Below are positions 4,939 through 8,206 of a stretch of 8,206 bases of DNA, one piece after another. The translations under genes were made by a program, and so were the position numbers. The notes under the pieces were generated by a model. It was not told where the DNA came from. It saw only the letters and a list, made by a program, of their open reading frames with translations, and did no database searches. The stretch is from contig JBKDSL010000047.1 of NCBI GenBank assembly GCA_046340555.1, forward strand, positions 1-8,206, written 5' to 3'. The stretch's first letter is position 1, and the number at the start of each line of letters is the position of its first letter. The stretch comes from JALRAP01 sp046340555 (GTDB lineage Bacteria; Bacteroidota; Bacteroidia; AKYH767-A; OLB10).

Positions 4939-7782
4939 ATGAACCATAAATCGCATAAAAGGAGTACAAAATATACCGAATCCCAAATGAATGGAGCGAC
5001 GGATTTGCTCCATGCGCTTTCAGAAATTAACCGAGAGTTTGTTGATCCTAAAAGCAACAAGCGTTCGTTGTTCAAAAAAATGTTGGAGCACATACTTTCA
5101 GTCACTGGAAGTGAATACGGGTTTATCGGAGAGGTGCTGCATCGAAATGGTGCTCCTATATTGAAAACCTATGCCATTACCGATATATCTTGGAATGAGG
5201 AAACAGCGGCCTTGTACCGCAAGTACCAGGAACAGGGAATGGAGTTCACCAATCTGAACACCTTGTTCGGATACACCTTGCGTACCGGCGAGAACGTAAT
5301 CTCGAATGATCCCATAAACGACACCAAAAGAGGTGGTCTCCCGAAAGGTCACCCTGCCTTGAACCATTACCTAGGTATTGCCATCAAGGATAAAGAACAT
5401 GCAATGATCGGTATGATCGGCTTGGCTAACAAAAAGGGTGGCTACACCGAAGAGGACATTATGTTCCTGGAGCCAATGATTTCGATGACCTCGGCATTGA
5501 TAGCTTCCGTAAAAGCGAATGAAGCCAAAGAGTTCTTTTCCGGAACCCTGGATGCCTACAAAAGGGCCATCGACAGCCATGCCATCGTATCCGTTACCGA
5601 TATCCAGGGAACTATCACCTATGTAAATGATAGGTTTTGCGAACTTTCCAAATACTCGCCGAGCGAATTGATAGGGAAAAACCACATTATCATCAATTCG
5701 GGCTATCACGATAAGGCGTTTTTCAAAAAGTTGTGGGACACTATTCTTTCAGGTAAAATATGGTGCGGGGAAATACGGAATAGAGCCAAAGACGGGTCTA
5801 TATATTGGGTTGATGCATCCATTGTTCCATTCCTTAATGAAGAAGGAAAACCATATCAGTTCGTTGCCATTCGAAATGACATTACCAAACTAAAGGAACA
5901 AGAACGGGAGCTTTCCAATTTCTTCCGATTGTCGGTGGACTTATTGTGCATTGCTAACACCGAAGGCCTACTGATCAAGGTCAGCGACTCGTTCTATGTC
6001 GCATTGGGAATGAAGAAGGAAGATCTATTGCAAAAACCATTCATGGATTTGGTACATCCGGAAGATCGAGCTGCTACAGCCAAGCAAATGGAGATTCTGG
6101 CGGCAGGAGGAATTACAATAGATTTCGAAAACCGTTATCTGAAGAAAGATGGCACTTACTTACAGCTGTCTTGGAAAGCCAACTTTAACCAAGAAGACAG
6201 ACTCATCTACGCCACCGCCACCGATATAACACATAAAAAAGAGTTTGAGGAAAGTCTTATACGGTCGCGTATAGAAATGGAAAAAGCAAAAGCGAAAGAT
6301 GTATTCCTAGCCAACATGAGTCACGAGGTTCGTACCCCGTTGAACGCCATCACAGGATTCAACGATTTGCTTCGTAAAACCAATCTCAACCGTGAACAAC
6401 AAGGCTATGTTGAAATCATAGGGTCCGCATTAAAGAATTTGAGTGTGATCATCAATGATATCTTAGACCTTTCGAAATTGGAAAGCGGCAAACTGGAGCT
6501 TGAAAAACGTCCATTCAGTATTGAGACGTTGGTGAAACAAGTGTTACAGATGCACGTGGCACGTACCAAGGCCAAGAATCTAAAGCTGATGTTGAACTTC
6601 GACAGTGGAATTCCGGATTATGTGTTCGGGGATGAAACCCGTTTGTCGCAAATACTCATCAACTTGGTTTCAAACGCCATAAAATTCACATCTGAAGGGA
6701 GTATTGAAATCAAGGTAGCGGAAGTTTCAAAGGTGAACGGTACCACAAGAATTCGATTCAGCGTAAAAGATACGGGTATTGGCATTGACCCTGCCAAACT
6801 GAATATGATCTTCGAAAGATTCACGCAGGCTGAGGATTATACCACACGGATGTACGGTGGCACCGGCCTTGGATTGAATATCGTGAAATCATTGGTTGAT
6901 TTGCATAGGGGCGATTTGCAAGTTGAAAGTGTGCCAGGAAAAGGTTCCGAATTTTCTTTTGAATTGAGCTATCCCGTTTCAGAGGAATCGCCTGATAAAA
7001 TGGATTCACAATCTGAACAAAAATCGATTGCGGTTTCGCTAGCTGGCATCAAGGTGCTTTTAGTTGAAGACAACGAGCACAATCAAATACTGGCTCGAAC
7101 GTATTTGGAAAAAAACGGCGCCAAAGTTGAAATTGCGGGGAACGGACTAGTAGGGTTGGAGATGCTGCGCAAGAACAAATACGCTGCAATTCTCATGGAC
7201 ATACAGATGCCTGTGATGGATGGGCTGCAAACCACTGAAATGATTCGTAACGAGCTCCAGATACAAATACCCATAATTGGTTGCTCAGCGCACGCTTTGG
7301 CCTCTGAAAAAAATCGTTGTCTCGAAGCCGGCATGAACGACTACATCACCAAGCCTTACACCGAAAAGGATTTGGTAAGTGCTTTGGTCCGTCAACGGTT
7401 AGTCAATACAAGTAGTGCATCAGCGATTGAAGGTGCGTCCGCTGAATTAGAAAAAGACAATATTGTTGCTGTATTCCGTCATTGGGAATCACATTATGGC
7501 AGAAGCACTATGGACTTATTATTGACCGCTTTACAAGAGCGTATACCGAAAGATTTGTCCAACATAAAAAACTATTTGGAACATCACGATAACAATAAAT
7601 TAGAGTCTCTGGCACACAACTTGGCTAGTTCTTTAGGCGGACTCCGATTGATGCAAGGGCTTGGCATCACCAAACAGCTGGAACACGCTGCCAAACGTGG
7701 CAATCGGGGTTTGGTGGAAGCCCATTCCAAAGAATTGATGGAATATTTGCAGAATGCAATGGATGAAACGAGATTGTTGTGA
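4939..7782 (+). CDS. Soluble hybrid histidine kinase, GAF-PAS-PAS-HisKA-HATPase-REC-Hpt
   Basis: I choose the ATG at 4939 (947 aa). The frame opens upstream at TTG 4900, but those 13 extra residues are not domain-like. Residue numbers below count from 4900. GAF spans about 50-205 (GLPKGHPALNHYLGIAI). PAS1 is at about 218-330, with WCGEIRNRAKDGSIYWVDAS as in Aer-type PAS domains. PAS2 is at about 339-450. HisKA carries FLANMSHEVRTPLNAI with phospho-acceptor His475. The ATPase domain has N-box NLVSNAIKFT (588-597), DTGIGI (624-629) and GGTGLGL (653-659). REC (about 717-830) has Glu723/Asp724, acceptor Asp767, Ser796 and Lys818. Hpt (about 850-955) has His906 in AHNLASSLGG. All phosphorelay residues are intact. 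No membrane segment or signal peptide is visible, so it should sense a cytoplasmic cue. The Hpt must pass phosphate to a separate regulator not found in this window. A weak TGAATTTG box lies at 4888-4895. The input signal is unknown. Confidence 0.95.
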   Translation: MNHKSHKRSTKYTESQMNGATDLLHALSEINREFVDPKSNKRSLFKKMLEHILSVTGSEYGFIGEVLHRNGAPILKTYAITDISWNEETAALYRKYQEQGMEFTNLNTLFGYTLRTGENVISNDPINDTKRGGLPKGHPALNHYLGIAIKDKEHAMIGMIGLANKKGGYTEEDIMFLEPMISMTSALIASVKANEAKEFFSGTLDAYKRAIDSHAIVSVTDIQGTITYVNDRFCELSKYSPSELIGKNHIIINSGYHDKAFFKKLWDTILSGKIWCGEIRNRAKDGSIYWVDASIVPFLNEEGKPYQFVAIRNDITKLKEQERELSNFFRLSVDLLCIANTEGLLIKVSDSFYVALGMKKEDLLQKPFMDLVHPEDRAATAKQMEILAAGGITIDFENRYLKKDGTYLQLSWKANFNQEDRLIYATATDITHKKEFEESLIRSRIEMEKAKAKDVFLANMSHEVRTPLNAITGFNDLLRKTNLNREQQGYVEIIGSALKNLSVIINDILDLSKLESGKLELEKRPFSIETLVKQVLQMHVARTKAKNLKLMLNFDSGIPDYVFGDETRLSQILINLVSNAIKFTSEGSIEIKVAEVSKVNGTTRIRFSVKDTGIGIDPAKLNMIFERFTQAEDYTTRMYGGTGLGLNIVKSLVDLHRGDLQVESVPGKGSEFSFELSYPVSEESPDKMDSQSEQKSIAVSLAGIKVLLVEDNEHNQILARTYLEKNGAKVEIAGNGLVGLEMLRKNKYAAILMDIQMPVMDGLQTTEMIRNELQIQIPIIGCSAHALASEKNRCLEAGMNDYITKPYTEKDLVSALVRQRLVNTSSASAIEGASAELEKDNIVAVFRHWESHYGRSTMDLLLTALQERIPKDLSNIKNYLEHHDNNKLESLAHNLASSLGGLRLMQGLGITKQLEHAAKRGNRGLVEAHSKELMEYLQNAMDETRLL

Positions 7783-7821
7783 TGCAATAGATTGTAGGCT
7801 TTGGTTTCGTTGGCTTCGACC

Positions 7822-8206
7822 CTTCTATGAACTCAGGGCAAGTGCGATTCGTTTACTCAGCCAGGATGAATGTAAATCTATTCAGCAAAGGATACTCTTT
7901 CTGAAAATCACATCGTTTCGCCAACTTCGATGCGCGGCGCTTACTCAGTAGGCGGTGAAATGAATGCGATACGAAAAAGAGAACCGTTTTACTCGCTTCG
8001 ATGAACTCAGGGCAAGTGCGATTCGCTTACTCAGCCAGCATGGATGTAAATCTATTCAGCAAAGGATACTCTTTCTGAAAATCACATCGTTTCGCCAACT
8101 TCGATGCGCGGCGCTTACTCAGTAGGCGATGAAATGAATGCGATACGAAAAAAAGAACCGTTTTACTCGCTTCGATGAACTCTGGGCAAGTGTGATTCGC
8201 TTACTC
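7822..8206. repeat. Tandem repeat array, 174-bp unit, at least 2.2 copies, cut by window edge
   Basis: Units start at 7822, 7996 and 8170, an exact 174-bp period each time. Units 1 and 2 differ by six substitutions and no indels, by my count. The third unit has 37 nt before the window ends and differs from unit 2 at two positions. Each unit contains a nested doublet: CTTCGATG followed by CGCTTACTCAG occurs at 7996/8024 and again at 8099/8112 in unit 2. The array starts 39 nt after the kinase stop codon, and no terminator is evident between them. The unit boundary is arbitrary, and the total copy number lies beyond the window. It is not a CRISPR (no short repeat/spacer alternation), and no transposase or recombinase is visible. 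Confidence 0.9.

Noticed and set aside
7754..7951. 65-codon + strand frame overlapping the kinase 3' end
   Set aside because: Its first part is an out-of-frame read of the kinase end and the rest is the first tandem repeat unit. Not accepted as a gene; the repeated frame is treated as a finding.
7822..8206. Possible CRISPR array
   Set aside because: The units are directly adjacent and near identical across the whole 174 bp, with no short repeat/unique spacer alternation and no cas genes.

Overview
The window looks like a chromosomal segment from a member of the Bacteroidota. Three things point there: a TonB-dependent receptor translationally coupled to a HmuY-type surface lipoprotein, a secreted protein with a type IX secretion (T9SS) C-terminal sorting domain, and start sites without Shine-Dalgarno motifs behind A/T-rich leaders. 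I cannot place the genus.

Layout. (1) 1-2378, + strand: the 3' part of an outer-membrane TonB-dependent receptor (heme-receptor-like), overlapping by 8 nt a lipoprotein built from two HmuY-like modules. (2) 2379-2530: a repeat-rich spacer with a perfect 18-bp palindrome inside a split CCCTGAG...GAAGGG element, a hexamer microsatellite and a TAATAAC heptamer array. (3) 2531-3784, + strand: a second double-HmuY protein, exported by Sec and carrying a T9SS type A-like sorting domain. (4) 3785-3886: a very long hairpin with a T-run that separates the convergent genes and reaches into the next gene's stop codon. (5) 3884-4717, - strand: a formate/nitrite transporter (FNT) of FocA type. (6) 4718-4938: a divergent control region with weak promoter-like boxes. 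(7) 4939-7782, + strand: a large soluble hybrid histidine kinase, GAF-PAS-PAS-HisKA-HATPase-REC-Hpt. (8) 7822-8206: a tandem array with exact 174-bp period, cut by the window edge.

Working model. The first three genes would form a heme (or related ligand) capture module: two surface-exposed HmuY-like proteins with different anchoring would bind the ligand and the receptor would import it. Both binders look like internally duplicated HmuY folds, and neither keeps its histidines at matching positions, so the ligand is uncertain. The FNT channel and the divergent cytosolic redox/ligand-type sensor kinase may belong together, but only their orientation suggests it. Much of the less ordinary material is non-coding: the palindromic element, the microsatellites and the 174-bp array.
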